Assembly: GCF_003148495.1 (NCBI RefSeq)
Contig: NZ_QGGH01000001.1
Coordinates: 1,198,347-1,262,346 of the forward strand
Direction: 5' to 3'
Length of the DNA stretch: 64,000 bases
Source of the DNA: Mesorhizobium loti
GTDB lineage: Bacteria; Pseudomonadota; Alphaproteobacteria; Rhizobiales; Rhizobiaceae
Shown: positions 63,488 through 64,000 of the stretch, in pieces
Layout: every line of letters begins with the position of its first letter
Position numbering within the stretch: the first letter of the stretch is position 1
Program-made: the position numbers and the translations under genes
Notes under the pieces: generated by a model
Databases searched by the model: none
What the model was told of the DNA's origin: nothing
Seen by the model: the letters and a program-made list of their open reading frames with translations, nothing else

Positions 63488-64000
63488 TTAACCCGTCCGG
63501 CGCGTGCTCCATTTGTCGATGCCGACCGCGATGATGATGACCAGGCCGATCATCAGTTCCTGCACGAAGGGCGATACGCCCAGCAGCACCAGCCCGTTGC
63601 GCATGACGCCGATGATCAGCACGCCCAGAATGGTGCCGAGGATGGTGCCTTCGCCGCCCGACAGCGAGGCGCCGCCGACGATGGTGGCGGCGATGACGTC
63701 GAGCTCCAGGCCGAGCCCGGTGCGTCCGGCCTGGCTGGAGGGCAGGAAGGCGAGGCCCAGAATGCCGGCAAGCGCGGCGAGCACGCCCATCAGGATGAAG
63801 GCTGATATCTTGACCTTGTTGACGGAGATGCCGGAGACCCGCGCGGCCTTGGCGCTGCCGCCGACGGCATAGACGCGGAAGCCGAAATTGGAGAAGGACA
63901 GCACAATCCAGGCCAGCACCGCGACGATGACGAAGAACACCAGCTGCATCGGGATGATGGTGAACAGGTAGCCCTGGCCGATGAAGGAGAAGGTCGGCAG
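63488..64000 (-). CDS. Sugar ABC transporter permease (RbsC-like), 5' end outside window
   Basis: The last 170 codons are present; the start lies beyond base 64000. Membrane segments and the family motif IVGGASLSGGEGTILGTILG near the C-terminus identify an RbsC-type permease. It precedes the binding-protein gene in the operon, which is the reverse of the common rbs order. Confidence 0.9.
   Translation of the reverse strand: MPTFSFIGQGYLFTIIPMQLVFFVIVAVLAWIVLSFSNFGFRVYAVGGSAKAARVSGISVNKVKISAFILMGVLAALAGILGLAFLPSSQAGRTGLGLELDVIAATIVGGASLSGGEGTILGTILGVLIIGVMRNGLVLLGVSPFVQELMIGLVIIIAVGIDKWSTRRTG

Overview
The window is GC-rich, gene-dense chromosomal DNA from an alphaproteobacterium of the Hyphomicrobiales. 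A Mesorhizobium-like or other Phyllobacteriaceae genome fits best, judged from codon usage, the excess of ABC uptake systems and a rhizobial-type palindromic repeat. The genus is inferred, not proven. I see no rRNA, tRNA, CRISPR array, transposase, integrase or phage gene. Genes at both ends are cut by the window.

Layout: (1) 1-5351, one minus-strand operon: XRE-cupin regulator, polyamine-type binding protein, two permeases, ATPase and an FAD amine oxidoreductase, with an inverted repeat at its head. (2) 5459-12985, a ROK regulator, two SGNH hydrolases and a ribose-type ABC transporter, with twin palindromes before the binding-protein gene. (3) 13593-23234, a catabolic-looking cluster: HisC-like aminotransferase, SDR, HisD-like dehydrogenase, zinc alcohol dehydrogenase, HutC-type GntR regulator, APH-fold kinase and a sulfonate/taurine-family ABC importer. 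Four copies of one 19-bp motif lie in front of its transcription units. (4) 23271-27131, a heterodimeric ABC exporter. (5) 27287-40484, a peptide-type ABC importer with two luciferase-like flavin monooxygenases, a broken DUF427 gene, a ThuA-like protein, an aldehyde dehydrogenase and an amidase. (6) 40630-44897, a small secreted protein, an octamer tandem repeat, and a fructose-type sugar importer with a Gfo/Idh/MocA oxidoreductase. (7) 45312-58627, mixed single genes: TetR with an SDR and an MDR reductase, an SDR coupled to an ECF sigma factor with a SnoaL-like tail, VOC, M20, AHSA1, DUF763, DUF2270, MFS with LysR, and several small proteins. (8) 58656-64000, a ribose-type operon (permease, binding protein, ATPase, ribokinase, RbsD) ending in a PanB-like protein that lacks key PanB residues.

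The most interesting part is region 3. A HisD-like enzyme with altered zinc and substrate positions, an SDR and a zinc alcohol dehydrogenase together resemble the HpsN/O/P set for 2,3-dihydroxypropane-1-sulfonate. The aminotransferase and kinase are not explained by that pathway. All units appear to share one GntR operator, so this is a candidate undescribed catabolic regulon. The substrate is an inference. The PanB-like protein in the ribose operon, the SGNH/ROK sugar cluster and the twin-monooxygenase cluster are secondary leads.
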